Part shown: piece by piece, positions 32,769 to 44,510 of the stretch
Numbering within the stretch: position 1 is the stretch's first letter
Layout of the letters: the number at the start of each line of letters is the position of its first letter
Origin: Euptelea pleiosperma
Lineage: Eukaryota; Streptophyta; Magnoliopsida; Ranunculales; Eupteleaceae
DNA length: 64,000 nt
Direction: 5' to 3'
Assembly (NCBI GenBank): GCA_035048495.1
Contig: CM068547.1
Coordinates: 24,931,913-24,995,912, forward strand
Made by a program: the position numbers and the translations under genes
Notes under the pieces: generated by a model
Seen by the model: the letters and a program-made list of their open reading frames with translations, nothing else
Databases searched by the model: none
What the model was told of the DNA's origin: nothing

Positions 32769-34679
32769 CAAAAACGACTCTAACATGGATTCAAGTATGT
32801 GCAGCCCAAAAACTATGATAACTGATAGCAATGCAACTCATTTACACTACAAGAAGAAAGAGAGAAACTCACTTGGGCTAGGATGAGCACACTAGGATTT
32901 ATATGGTGCGAAGACGACAGCGACGGCGACAGCAATGGCAACTGCAGCAAGTGTAAGACGGAGAGGTGCGACAATGCACGGGCTTAGAGAGGGAGAAGGA
33001 GAGCTAGATTAAGAGGGACAAAGTTTTGCTAGGGTTTGGAGAGGGAGAGGAACAGTGTTCGCACGCAGAAGGGAAGAGGGAAAAAATTCGTGGGTTATAT
33101 ATATAAAGCAAATTTGCATCGATTTTTGTAAAAACCGATGCAAATATATAGCGTCGGTATTTAACTAAAACCGACGCGGACAACTATATTGCGTCGGTTT
33201 TGTATACAAAAACTAACGCTATATATTTTTCCAAAAATTTTACGTCAATTTTTTTAAAAACTGACGCGATCGCTCTGAAACTAACCGTCACCGGAACCAA
33301 TTCGTCTAGTAGTGCATGAATGAACCACTAGTAGATAGTTTCCAAATTCTTTGATCTTCATTTTGCTAAACCAAACCTTGAGGAAGGTTAGACAAGCCTG
33401 CCAATTGCAAAACTCTCACAACCGGTGGTGGAAAGTACCAATGGTTATTTCGAATCATCTTACATAATCGGGTATCACATTTCTTCCACACATCCTTGCT
33501 GACTGAGAGCATCCTTAGCCGTATGATCACCGGTCCAAGGCTCTCTCCAGACATCAATTTTTGACCCATTTCCCACTATCCATCTATAATGAGGTTTCGT
33601 CGCTTCAATAGCTTGCTTTATTCCTGGCCAAATAGATGATTTTTTATAGTATTGGACCAAGTCGCCACTCTTCATGATGTATTTGCCTTTCATGAAAATT
33701 GCCCAATCATCCTTCCCTTCAAGCATATTCTAAGCAAGTTTCATGAGTAAGGCGAGATTAACATCTTGGAGTTTACGAATACCCAGTCCCCCTTCATCGA
33801 GAGGTTTGCAAACTTTATAGCATGCGATCATGATGATCTTTTTTGTGGATGGATCCCTCGACCATATAAAATTCCTAATGATACGTTCACTTTCCTTGAT
33901 AACATTCTTAGGCCATTTGTAATTAGCCATATTATATACGGGCAGACTATTAAGCATAGATTTTGCTAGAACAATCCATCCTTGAAGTGATAACAGCTTT
34001 CTAACCCATCCAGATGCTCTAGCTTTGACCCTCTCTACTAACGGCCTTATAGAGATTTTAGTTATTCTCCCTTGAATCAAGGTAACCCCAAGATACTTTT
34101 CCAGTAAACGACCTTCCTTAATGCCCAACAGCTGCTCAGTGGCTCTTCTTCTAGAAGGATGCTTGCTACCCAATAGGAGCTTGCTCTTCTCTTTGTGAAT
34201 TATTTGCCCAGCCATCTGTTGATATTTTCTAGGAAGAGAGATCGATATTGGAGACTTGTCTTTTTACCATTATCAATAATAATAATATCATCAGCAAAAG
34301 GGAGATGGAAAGGACCCACCAACCTAGGTGAAAAGACCATAGGTATGACAAGACCATCTTCCTTTAGCCTAGTAATGCCATTACTAAGAGCATCTTCAAC
34401 TAAAGTGAAAATAGGGTTTTTCCGCGTCGTTGATTACGGAAACCCTAACTTCAACACAATTTGTAATTTTATCCGATTATCCTGCAAAATTGATAGATTT
34501 GTATAGGGATTCGTGTCGGATGTCGATCCGCACTCGGGATTAGTCGGATTAGCGCAATAATGAACATAAAATGATGGAAAATTTGCAGAGAACGTAACTC
34601 AATCACACTTAATTCATATTTATTTAACTGAACTTGTCTCTTACAATGAAAATCAAATAAAAATAACTAAACTAGAAAG

Positions 34680-35060
34680 CATTAAAAGAGATTAGGGTAG
34701 AGAGAGAAAGTGAAGAATGGAGAGAGAAACTAAAAAAGAGAATAAATAGAGAGAGAAGATGAGATGGTTAGAGAGAGAATGTGAAAGAAGAGAGAGAGAA
34801 ACTAGAGAGAATGATTTCTAGAGAGAGACTAAAGAGAGAGAAAGAGGTAAGATTCTAGAGAGAGAAAATTAAAACTACAAAATTTTTAGAGAAAGAAATG
34901 GATGGAGAGAGATATGAATTGAGATAAAGACAACCTAGGGAGAGAAATCAAGAATAGGAGAGAGAAAATAGAGAGAGAAAGTGAGGAAAGGCCTAGAGAG
35001 AGGAAGAGAGTGAGAAGATCTAGAGAGAGAATCTAAAGAGAAGGATAAAGAATGGAGATG
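34680..35060. repeat. GAGAGAGAAA-rich tract in the LTR
   Basis: Degenerate (GA)n-type purine tract. The equivalent part of the second LTR is at 59940–60210. Confidence 0.7.
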
Positions 35061-35818
35061 AAACCTACCTTGTGGTCTTACCATGAAGTGGAGATCGACC
35101 GGCAAAGAGAACCTGCCAATGGAGTGATGATGCTCCGGTCATTGATGGTCAACCAAGTGGGAAGCCCGAAGAGGGTGCATGGTGTGATTCTTGTGGGCTA
35201 TGGAGCCATTGCTATGGTTGGTGGGGAGGAAAAGAACGGTGATGCTTCCTTCACCGTTCGCTAACGGGGTGAAGGACGATGATGAGCAAGGCGTTGCTGG
35301 TGTGGACAAGAGATGAAGACCGAGGTTGGAGCAGCATGGAGGAGCTTCTGTGGTACAGATAACGGCTCGAACGGGAATCCGCAGGGTCTTTCGTGGAAGG
35401 AACCGCAAGGAGGGAAGGAGGGGTGCGAGAGTTACAGACCTGTGAGTTGCATGCCTGCCCAGCGAAATAGGGGAGGTGACGTTTGGAGGGGCAGCAGATG
35501 CTGGGATTGCTACTATAGGCGGCAGCAACGGTGGGAGGTGATGGTTGAGGCACTGCTGCAAGGCAGGCGGAGGGCAGTGAGCTGTGGAGCCGTTGCTGTG
35601 CAGGTTTGTGCCGGCTTCAATGGAGGTTGCCGGACTGGTTCACCAGTCCGGCGTGGGAAGGAGCAAATGATGGAAAGGGTTGCTGGGTTTGAAGCTATGG
35701 GGTTTTAAGAAGAGAAGAAGAATGAGAAGATAAGGAGATGCAGGGGCGGTAGAGAAGAAGAAGAAAGAAGAGAAAGAAAGGGAGAGGAAGAAGGGGAGAT
35801 GGACGATTTTAATGGAGT

Positions 35819-35845
35819 TCGCCGGAGTTGCAAGTTGCAACTCCG
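35819..35845. repeat. Hairpin in the long LTR
   Basis: GCCGGAGTTGCAA followed by TTGCAACTCCGGC with a one-base centre. The copy at 60542–60570 keeps the GCCGGAGTTGC and GCAACTCCGGC arms with a changed loop. Confidence 0.7.
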
Positions 35846-37958
35846 GCAAGAGGAAGGTACAGGCGGTGTTCTTGTAGTGCTGCCTGCAAGCACCGATGCA
35901 AAGAAGAAGAAGAAGAAAGAGAGAAAGAAAGAAAAGAAGAAAAGAAAAAAAAAGATTTACAAACCTGCTTGTCTTGCCGGAGTTGCAGTCCGGCGGAGAC
36001 AGTAGCTTGTTCTTGTCGGTTCGCCCAGCAAGAACAGTCCACGAGAACGAGAAGGGAATGGTCGGAGCTTGCCCTTGTACCTGCAACAAAGACGAACTCA
36101 AGAAGAAGAAGTGAAAGGAGAAGAAGAAGAATGAGAAGGAGGATGAGAACGTGGGTTCATCGTGGGAAAGAAAGAGATGGGGGAGGGGACCTCTCTCTTT
36201 GGGTTTCGTTTCTCTCTATTAATATATAGGGTTAGTGGGTTGCGGGGTCTTGATGACCGTTGGATAGAGGGGAAGGAGAAATGGAAGTGGAAGAGGGGGT
36301 GAAAGCCTTAACGTGGGAGAGAAACTCACGGTTTCTCTCTCCTTTGTTTCTATTTTTCTATTTTTTTTTATTTTTTTATTTTTTATTATTTTTTTTTATT
36401 AGTGGGTTGTGGGCTCGGGTTCGTGGTTTATGGGCTGTAGACCATGCGACTTGTGGATCACTTGGCCGTGAGCCACATGATTGGGTTGTGCTCTAATAGG
36501 TAAGATCCTGAGGTGGTTAGAGAGTATTGGGTTAGGGTGAGATTAGAGAGATGAGAGATAGGGTTAGTTTTTAGAGAGAGAAAATGTGATGGAGAGGAGA
36601 GAGAGACGGTGTTAGGTGGTTGAGAACTATTGGACTGTGAGTGATCATAGGGTTATGATGGTGATCGAATGGTTGAAGGGGGGTCTAAAGTGGAGATCGA
36701 GGAAATCATGCGTACGGGAGATGAGATTGTGAAATCGGATGGCAATTGTGTGGTGTCAGTGAAAGAAATGGAGATTGATTGGTCAGTCGGTCGATCCGAT
36801 GATCGATTAATCGATCAGATGGTCAGAACGGTGGAGGTGGATGATGGTGATGAGTCATGGAGAGAGAGTTGGTTAGAGTTAGGAGAGAGAAAGTTAGGAT
36901 TTAGAGAGAAAGAAGAGAGAATAATGGAAAGAAAAGCACTGGTAGAGGGTCTGGAACCCTGCTCTTCACCAGTAGAGTAGACCATCATTCCTTGTCGATT
37001 CATACGGCTTTAAACGCTTTGGTCTGTCTCTTGGTCATTGGCTCTCCCGCTCTCTTCGTTCTTTGGGCCGGCTCTTCGGTCCTCTTTTTCAACCCGTATT
37101 TGGCCCATATCTTCTAGTCATAGCCTGTGGGCTCTTTAAGCTTTGATAATGGGCTTTCATTATCGATCTAGGCCCGTAAATCTCGAGAATCGTCCCATCG
37201 GGGTTTCCTGCGACAGAAGAAGCGCGTAATGAGACTTTATCAGAATGACTTCATGTCTAGACTTCCGAAAATGTGTTTAATGCATGCAAATATACCATTT
37301 CGTCCAGAAAAGTGTGTTCTACGCAACAGAAGAGACTATTACGTAGAAAAGTAGGTAAATAGAGTATTTTAACGTGGGAGAATGCAATAACGCTAAAAGG
37401 ATAATTGCTTAAAATAAGCACTTTTGAGCGAATATCATAAAGCGGAGAGAACTGATGAAAGAGAATCTCCTTGCTGAAGACCTTTACCCACTCCAAAATA
37501 ATCACAAGGCCCTCCATTGATATGAATGAGTCCGTAATGGTTTCCTTAATCATATTACAAACAGTCGAATTGAAACCAAATTTACCCAAAATTCTCCATA
37601 GGTATTCCTAGCTAAGTGAGTCATAGGCTTGAGAAATATCAATCTTCATGCAGACATTTCCTCCCTTTCTCTTTTTTTCTGCAAGTTACATTTCCGATGC
37701 AAGTCCAACATATTACATATCAGATATGACAAAATAATGTAAACATCGATTATTATATTTCATATATTTTTTAACATTTTATCATCTGCAGGTTTGGATC
37801 CTATTAAACTTGCATCCAACATACATAAAAAATAAGTGCATGGGATTTGACAAAAAAACATCATCGTTTTTGACGTAGGGCGACCCATTCAAGATTAATA
37901 AATATGGTCCGATATGGATATAAATCAATAAATAAGATAATCATATTAGCTTTTGCAG

Positions 37959-38660
37959 AGAGATATATGGCACCCTAAGACTATACCTTCCATCTCTCAT
38001 TTGGTGAGATGACTATCACCCTAGACGACGTGTCATAGATTTTGAACATCCATATGCACGGTCATGTGGTGACGTGTTCGGCGATTAGTTTGACAATTGA
38101 AGAGACTACCGATTTGCTTGTCATCATATTGGGGGTTGAGAGACCAGAAGTTGTAAATGAGCTTCATTTTAACCAATTTGTATAATCATGATGAAGTGGT
38201 TGCTTAAGAACTTTCAAGGGCTTGACGAAAATGTTGCGAATGAGGCAATTGATTGTCTAACAAGAGCATTTCTTCTATATGTGTTAGGTTGTTCTATATT
38301 ATGTGACAAGAGTATGATAAAGATATATGTGTACTTTGAATTATTATGGAACCTCGACCAAGTTGATGAATATGTATGGGGAGCAACGATATTTGCCTAT
38401 TTTTATAGATAATTGGGACTTGTGTCAAGGTTTGGAGTCAAATAGATTGTTGGCTGTCTTACACTACTGTGGTATACTTCTCGAATACATACCTTAGAGG
38501 TAATACTACTTTTATCTAATTTTTTATCATTACTATTATTGTGTAGGCATGGGTATATGAACATTTCCCATTTGCACCAACTAAGTGATCCTTGAATCAC
38601 ACCATGCTCGTATGGGTGTTTTAGAATTCTTGGTTTCTGTCTCTTGAGAGGGAGTCTTCC
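37959..38660 (+). pseudogene. Plant mobile domain (PMD) protein fragment
   Basis: The translation shows YTFHLSFGEMTITLDDVS, then a long open part with EAIDCLTRAFLLYVLGCSIL and YVWGATIFAYFYR, and after a GT–AG intron (about 38498–38545) AWVYEHFPFAPTK. These match the order of motifs in the aminotransferase-like plant mobile domain found in MAIN/MAIL proteins and in many plant transposons. In-frame stops (TAA near 37975, TAG near 38030 and more) show it is dead. It may be a transposon passenger or a decayed host gene. Confidence 0.75.
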
Positions 38661-39849
38661 CTTGTGTCGACATTTATTTTTAATATTGTACATTTTTATT
38701 GAATGCATTCATTGATATTATACTTATTATTTCATTGATGATGAATCATATAGATTATTTTGTACATGCAACTAAAGATGATTAAAGTTATTAAAGAATA
38801 GCCCTAAAGAGTTTTGCACAGGCTCTCAAGTTTTGCTTGGGCTGAACATGAGAGGGCTCTCATATTTTAGGCCTTTATCTTGGATAATTGGTGATGGTCT
38901 TCACATGGTGGATCCGTAATCTATCAAGATGACATGTATTATTGGGTATATGCATGAAGCGATAACACAAATGGATGTACACGGATAACACTAGATCACA
39001 CAACATGGTGTGTATTATCCATGTTGCACTTTCAATTGAAACTACCATAAAGAATAAGGATGACTAAAGGATATTAGTGGTTCTAGAACTGAGACCACGA
39101 AATTACTTTGTGCCGGCTTCGGAGAGTATTTTGTGTATCCATGATCCACTGCTAGCGGTGTTCTCATTTTTGAGTAAAGGATAAAAGCACAATTCCCTTG
39201 ATGTTGTTGGCAACGGTTTTTTAAACTAAAGAGTGGCTACTCGACTATTCAAATAAGTCATTGGACCGGAGAGTCATTTTATAAAATGTACTAGTGTGTG
39301 GTGTGCCAAGTGAAAGATCGTAAGAGTTTCTATGTGTGCACATACGTGGCACACCTAAACACGTTTTAATAAAATCAGTTCCATAGTCGCCAACTAAGCA
39401 ATTGAGAGGGTTAGGAAACTAGTTTTCTAGAATATCAAGTTTGATCTTGAGAGAACTAATATTTTCCAAGTTTTAGAAATAGGTGAGGTAGCTAGTTACC
39501 TATTAAGAAAAGGAAAGTGCAATGCCCTCTTGCATTAGTTACCATGATGTGAAGGGTTTCTAATGTAAGAAATCAAGGGTGTATATATATACACTAAAGG
39601 AGGGGACATCCCTCTCTCCAACCGTAGCACACCCAGCCCCATTGATTTGCTAAGGAGTTAGGAGAGAAGATATCCACAAACTCCACCAAAGGTAGTTCGG
39701 CTACATCAATAAGGACATCTAATCTTGACGTGTAGATCATCAAAGAAGAATAAATGTATGTACTCTATTTTGTTGGGATCTGTGGATTTCGATTAAGGCT
39801 ATTGAGGTTCTAGATCCTATGTCTTTATTGGAACCATTTGTTCCAACAG
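38661..39849. other. Spacer; possible solo-LTR end
   Basis: No gene. 39560–39849 resembles the promoter end of an LTR: TATATATATACAC, then a run ending in CCAACA. I could not find its start or target duplication. Confidence 0.35.
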
Positions 39850-40005
39850 ACTAAACCTTTGATGACAGCGGGCTGTCAGCAAAGCCGTTGATGACCATAG
39901 AGTTCTCAGCACATACCCAAGTGCTTTTTGCCACGTACCCAAGTGAGAACTTTGTGGTCGTCAGCGGCTTCGTTGACAGCCCACTATACCATCAAAGGTT
40001 TACTT
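39850..40005. mobile_element. Short foldback MITE
   Basis: The left arm ACTAAACCTTTGATGACAGC pairs with the right arm ACCATCAAAGGTTTACTTGG. The inner GGGCTGTCAGCAAAGCC pairs with GGCTTCGTTGACAGCCC. Its AGTAAACCTTTG terminus resembles the family A termini at 25094. Confidence 0.75.
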
Positions 40006-40121
40006 GGTTAGGTAACCCCAATGTTCTGATCTGATCGATAACATTAGGTCTGGATCTGGGAATCATGATTTGATAAGCTACCAGTTGGTTCTAGATCAAC
40101 CAATCCAATCTATCTATTAGA

Positions 40122-43100
40122 TCTATACTAAAGCTCGACCCTACTGAGGTGGCGCTCTGCCAATCTTTTTTCCAATGATTTTTCTAAAGATACTCCCCAT
40201 TAATTTTATACAAAAATACCCCCATTAATTATTAAATTTCATACAAAAAAAATGTCTACCATTAATTTACTACCTTTCATTTCTACGTACCACTCTCTTT
40301 TCTAGAAATTTATTTCCTATTTTATTAACTTTCATTCCTACGAGTATCCATTTCCATAAATCAATTTCCTTATTTTAGTAACTTTGATTCCTACGACTCT
40401 ACCTTACAAAAATCCATTTTATTATTTCAATATAAATTATCATCCAAAATAAACCTCTTCCTTATTTTGAAATAAAAAGAAGATAGATTCTATCATCCAA
40501 AAACTAAACATTTCCTCCATATCCCCATTTATTAATACATCGTTATTTCTTAAAAAGTTTTAACTTTATTTAAATATACGATCACATTTTTCTAAAATGA
40601 CTCTTAAGTTTCCAAAACGATCGAGCTTTCAACTACTACAAAATGTAAAGAGAAAAAAAGTTCATACAAAAATTGAGACGCATAAATAAAAAAGGTATGA
40701 TAAAAAAAATGTCTTCTCTGTTTCAAAACTATGTCTTCCCCTTTTCTCAAGTTTTTGAATTCATTATATTTTTTACGTTTTCCCCCTATATTCACAATCT
40801 TACGTTTCGGGTTTCAATACAACACAATCTTACTTGAAAAATTATGATTCATATCTATATATTATCTATACTAAAGCTTGATACTACTGAGGTGGCCCTC
40901 TCTCCTATTTTTTTCTACCATTTTTCGACAAATACCCCTGTTTTCAATACACTTCTATCCAAAAGCGTCTCTCCCTTTCTCTTACGTTTCTCCCCCTCCA
41001 TTTATTTCTTCATTTTATTTTTTCACAATCATTACAATTCCTAAAATATCTGCAATAAATATTTCTTAAATTCTTCATTCTCTTACATTGTTTCATTCCT
41101 AATCTTGCAATAAATATTCCTAAAATGTCTCATCTTTCTAAAATGTTTCTCATTTTCCTTAAACGTTTCCTCTTTTCAAAATATCTCTGTCATTGTTTCA
41201 ATAAATATTTCTAAAATTTTTCCTCTTTATTAAACAATCCCTCTTTTTCCTATAACGCTTCCTTATTTCAAAATATTTCTGTAATTATGTTCCTCTATTT
41301 TTTCTTACATCCTATGTCTTTTTTGCAAGATCTAGAAGATTCAAAATATTCAATCGATTTTGCAACAAGAGGGAGAAAACCATTGCAGCCATAGAAGGTT
41401 AGTTTCAGATTCAATAAGGTAATTAGTTGATGAATACTAATTATGTTTCTTTCATGTTCTAAGGTTTTGGCATCCTCCTGCTCGTTTTGCTGAAGATTCG
41501 GCATCCTTAGGTGTTAATCACGTTCTAATATTTTTGGATTACAGAGATAATCGAATGAGGTAAAACGTAAAAAATGTCAAGAAAAAAGACGGGGATGGAA
41601 AAGAAAGAAAGATTTCTCCTCAGGAGTTCTTCGTCATGTGCATGGAGTGTAATATTTGAGTCAATGTTTACCTTTTTTTGTATCATCTTTTATTGAAGAA
41701 AGATAAAGAGACTTAACAAGTTTTTTCATCGAGAAAAAAAATGGGATGGGAAAGAAAGCAAGATTCCACCTCAGGAGTTCTTCGCTATGCATGTGGATAT
41801 AATATTTGAGTCAATATTTAACTTTTTTTTGTTAAAATTGCTCAGTATCTTTTCTTTTATGTAAAGAAAGATCAAAAAACTTAACATGTTTTTTTTCCCT
41901 TTCTTATTTTAGAAACAGAGAAACTAAAGAACCCATCAAGGAAAATACAAGAAAAACATGAAAAGTTAAGAAATCCTAAAAAGCAATACAGAAAATAAGA
42001 AAAAATTAACATAAAAAGGAAAAAATCATAAAAAATATATATATTCATGTTAGTGTTTGGGAGAATTTTTTTTTATTCTTTTTTGAGATATCATTGTCAT
42101 CGACATCATCAACAGTGGCATCATTGAATCTAACATCGCTAACCATGGTGATCCTGTCTCTCTATGCTCCACACTCCCTTTCTCTTTCTTTTCACAAAAT
42201 TCTAGCAAAAACTTTTGTTGAATTATGTTTGTTTTTTTTTTTTGTTGTAGGAGAGGATTTTGTTTCGATTCTATATGTTAATTGTCTCATAGTTTTTCTA
42301 AGAAATTACTATTTTTATTTTCACCATCAAAATTATAAGGAAAATAGGGAAGGAGTTGGAAGTACTATTTTTATTTATGCCATCAGAATTGGAAGGAAAA
42401 TATAAGATGAGTTGAAAGCAACGGAATCAAGAGAGGTTTTTTTTATGGGAATATTATAATTCATCTGAGAATTGCATAAGTTTTGTTCTTTGCATAAATA
42501 TTGCATAGGTTTCGTTCATAGATGTTAAAATTTTTTGTGTTTATCATTTTTTAACTTATATTTGAAAAAATCATTTTTTTTTCCAATCATATGATTCAGT
42601 TGACCTTTAATGGTTTTGTTCCCAGTAAACGATTTTTCTTTCAAAAATATTTTTTGTTGGATGCATTGCTTTTTATTTTTATAATGATATTTTAATAACT
42701 TAATTTTTTTATAGACTAAATCAATGTTTCTTTAGAAAAATAAATTTTTAGAGTTTCAATATTTTTTTTAATATATTTGAAAAACTCAATTTTTAATATT
42801 TGAATGTTTGGCCCAACCCTAGGTGAACCTATAGACCAAAAATTAGTCTAATTAGTTATTTATAACCATTGGATTGGAGTTGTTTTCATTTGTTGGCCAT
42901 GTACTATATGAAGATATCATAGTGTCCCTAATTTACATCATATTTGTTTATGTTAATTGAATTATTTTGTTTTTGTTTTCTTTTTAACGTTTGTATGTGT
43001 TCTTTAAAAAACATATTGTCTCATCTGATTAACACAATAAAAAATAATTTATTTTTTTATATAAGTATCAAAATAATATATAATTGTACATGCCAAAAAA

Positions 43101-43162
43101 ATTTATTCATATATATTATATTTATATTGTACCCGTGCTAAGCACGGGCTATTGATTCCTAG
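40122..43162 (+). mobile_element. Non-autonomous Helitron with two 5' ends and one 3' end
   Basis: The 5'-type terminus TCTATACTAAAGCTCGACCC starts at 40122, and a second one (TCTATACTAAAGCTTGATAC) starts at 40865; both are preceded by A. The only 3' terminus is at 43132–43162: stem CCCGTGC, loop TAA, stem GCACGGG, 10 more bases and CTAG, followed by T. The complete unit is therefore most likely 40865–43162, with 40122–40864 a truncated relative. There is no Rep/helicase coding. A family A fragment lies at 42800–42895. Confidence 0.85.
41575..41890. repeat. Two tandem units of about 155 bp inside the Helitron
   Basis: CTCAGGAGTTCTTCG, TAATATTTGAGTCAAT and GAAAGAT(A/C)AA…ACTTAACA recur in order in 41575–41730 and 41731–41890. 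Confidence 0.7.
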
Positions 43163-43201
43163 TATAAATTATTATGCACATGATAACAATGAAATATATT
43201 A

Positions 43202-43529
43202 GGGTATTTTAGAAACACCCTCCTAAAATTTGAAAGTAATTTGTAATACCCCCTTATACTTTCAAACTTTAGGATTGCCCCCCCTTGACCTAGTTTAACT
43301 ATCATTTGACTAACTTTAAAATGTGACATGCATCATGCGGGTGTTGTTAATGCATTTATGAAAGGACCATAATATTGCAAGTACAATGATAACGGCGTGT
43401 GATTCAAGTCCGTTTTAACTGAAGTCAACCACTGTTAAACTAGGTCAAGGAGGTTAATCCTATAGTTTGAAAGTATAAGGGGGTATTACAAATGACTTTC
43501 AAATTTCAGGGGGTGTTACTTAAATACCC
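43202..43529. mobile_element. Mutator-type MITE with 9-bp target duplication
   Basis: The long inverted repeats begin GGGTATTTTAGAAACACCC and end with the complement GGTGTTACTTAAATACCC. The flanking duplication is AATATATTA at 43193–43201 and AATATAGTA at 43530–43538 (8 of 9). Confidence 0.83.
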
Positions 43530-44080
43530 AATATAGTATATTATTGCAAAGAAAATGTATGCTGATAAACCTTTTTTACATTTGTTATTTGACTTAATAA
43601 TTTGTCAGTTTTGTTTTCTAAAAGTCTAATTTAACAGATGATCAAATCAACTCAATGTTAAGTCCCCTCAATTCGATCCGATAAGCTCCGTTTGTTTATC
43701 AAATCGGATCGGGATCGTGAACCCGATAAGCTACTGGCTCATTTTTGGATAATTCCTAATATGATGATCCATTGACAACCCTACTATCGATATGTTGCTA
43801 GCGTCATCACGTTGTCATATGGAAATCCAATTTGATAAATCCAAGCCATCCATCTGATAAACGACCATTTGATGTTGCCACGTGGATAGGGTGAAACTTG
43901 CCTGTAGAGAGGGTGACCTTTGGTGAACCAACACACCAAAAATCAGCCTGACAGGTGATTCCTAGCCATTGGATTTTAGCATTTTTTTTTCAACATGGGC
44001 TTGGAACCCAATTTTTCTACCATGGGCCTGCTCATAAAGCTCATAATTTAAAAAAAAATGTTCAAATTAACAGTTTGAAT
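43530..44080. other. Spacer with family-B-like half element
   Basis: 43900–43980 carries CACCAAAAATCAGCCTGACA, a single arm of the A/B type. A CCACGTGG box lies at 43879. No gene. Confidence 0.4.
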
Positions 44081-44510
44081 CAAGGTTTAAAGGAGGCCGT
44101 TTTAACTGTTAAACGGACTGGGGGCGTTACCGTTTAAACCGTTTAAATGGCCGTTAAAACGGATTGAAACAGCCAGGGGCAAAAATGAAAAAAAGGGAAA
44201 AATGGAATTTAACCGAATTAAATGGATTTTAACGATTTTAACCAAAAAAATGGTGCTGAAATTCAAATTTTGAAATTTAAAACTTAAAAAAATAGAATTT
44301 AACGGATTTTAACAGAAATTAAACGGATTTTAACAGAATTAAACGGATTTAACGGCCATTTTTTCACAAAATTTTTCAGAATTAAATGGCCGTTTAAACG
44401 ATTTTAACGGCCGTTAAAACAAAAAGACGGCAGTTTTATTCAAAAACGATAAAACGTGTTTAAACGGTTTTAACTGAAACGGGCTTGGGCCGTTACCATT
44501 TAAAACCATG
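44081..44510. mobile_element. hAT-type MITE, TTTAAACGG-rich
   Basis: Ends CAAGGTTTAAAGG and the inverse ATTTAAAACCATG. The exact 8-bp target duplication GTTTGAAT lies at 44073–44080 and 44511–44518. The interior is made of variants of GGCCGTTTAAACG and TTAACGG. Confidence 0.87.

Larger units (their letters stand above)
29588..33314. mobile_element. CACTA (En/Spm) element, 3727 bp, no transposase
   Basis: Begins CACTATTAGAAAAAGC and ends GAATTGG-type sequence then TAGTG (…TTCGTCTAGTAGTG). Subterminal regions are packed with GCGTCGGTTTT and its complement AAAACCGACGC, the usual CACTA TNPA-site arrangement. The triplets flanking it in the LINE are TGT at 29585–29587 and CAT at 33315–33317 (minus strand ATG and ACA), so the 3-bp target duplication would have diverged at two positions. 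It contains an Ulp1-like protease remnant, Helitron fragments and a tandem MITE-derived array. Confidence 0.85.
34406..37437 (+). mobile_element. Solo LTR, 3032 bp
   Basis: Begins TGAAAATAGGGTTTTTCCGC and ends GAGCGAATATCA (TG…CA). The exact 5-bp target duplication TAAAG lies at 34401–34405 and 37438–37442, in LINE sequence. It contains a long GA-rich stretch, a GC-rich central part with open frames on both strands, and a conserved 3' end. A 2.6 kb relative lies at 59545–62135 and an inverted one starts at 62464. No internal retrotransposon genes remain. Confidence 0.92.
26569..37683 (-). mobile_element. LINE (non-LTR retrotransposon), 5'-truncated, split by three insertions
   Basis: Four pieces in the right order on the minus strand make one ORF2 remnant. 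37683–37438: reverse transcriptase start (MKIDISQAYDS). 34405–33315: RT with FADDIIII and later EGGLGIRKLQDVNLALLMKL. 29587–29553: TVKAA. 27767–26569: zinc-knuckle region (WKYTTHPRVVALAWKIIHGA), then RNase H (CDGTSKGNPSVGGAGVV, LQIESDSEAAIKAF and REVNFGADPCANLAS). Several frameshifts and stops make it dead. Removing the three inserts restores the sequence across each junction, which fixes the nesting order. Confidence 0.9.

Noticed and set aside
29588..33314. GCGTCGG repeats as a CRISPR-like or satellite array
   Set aside because: Spacing is irregular and both orientations occur near the element ends, as expected for CACTA subterminal transposase sites.
35139..36229. Several overlapping open frames on both strands, up to 153 codons
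   Set aside because: They lie within the solo LTR in low-complexity purine or pyrimidine tracts, which lack stop codons by composition.
42094..42405. 103-codon frame inside the Helitron as a captured gene
   Set aside because: Composition is T-rich, hydrophobic and low complexity, with no family match.
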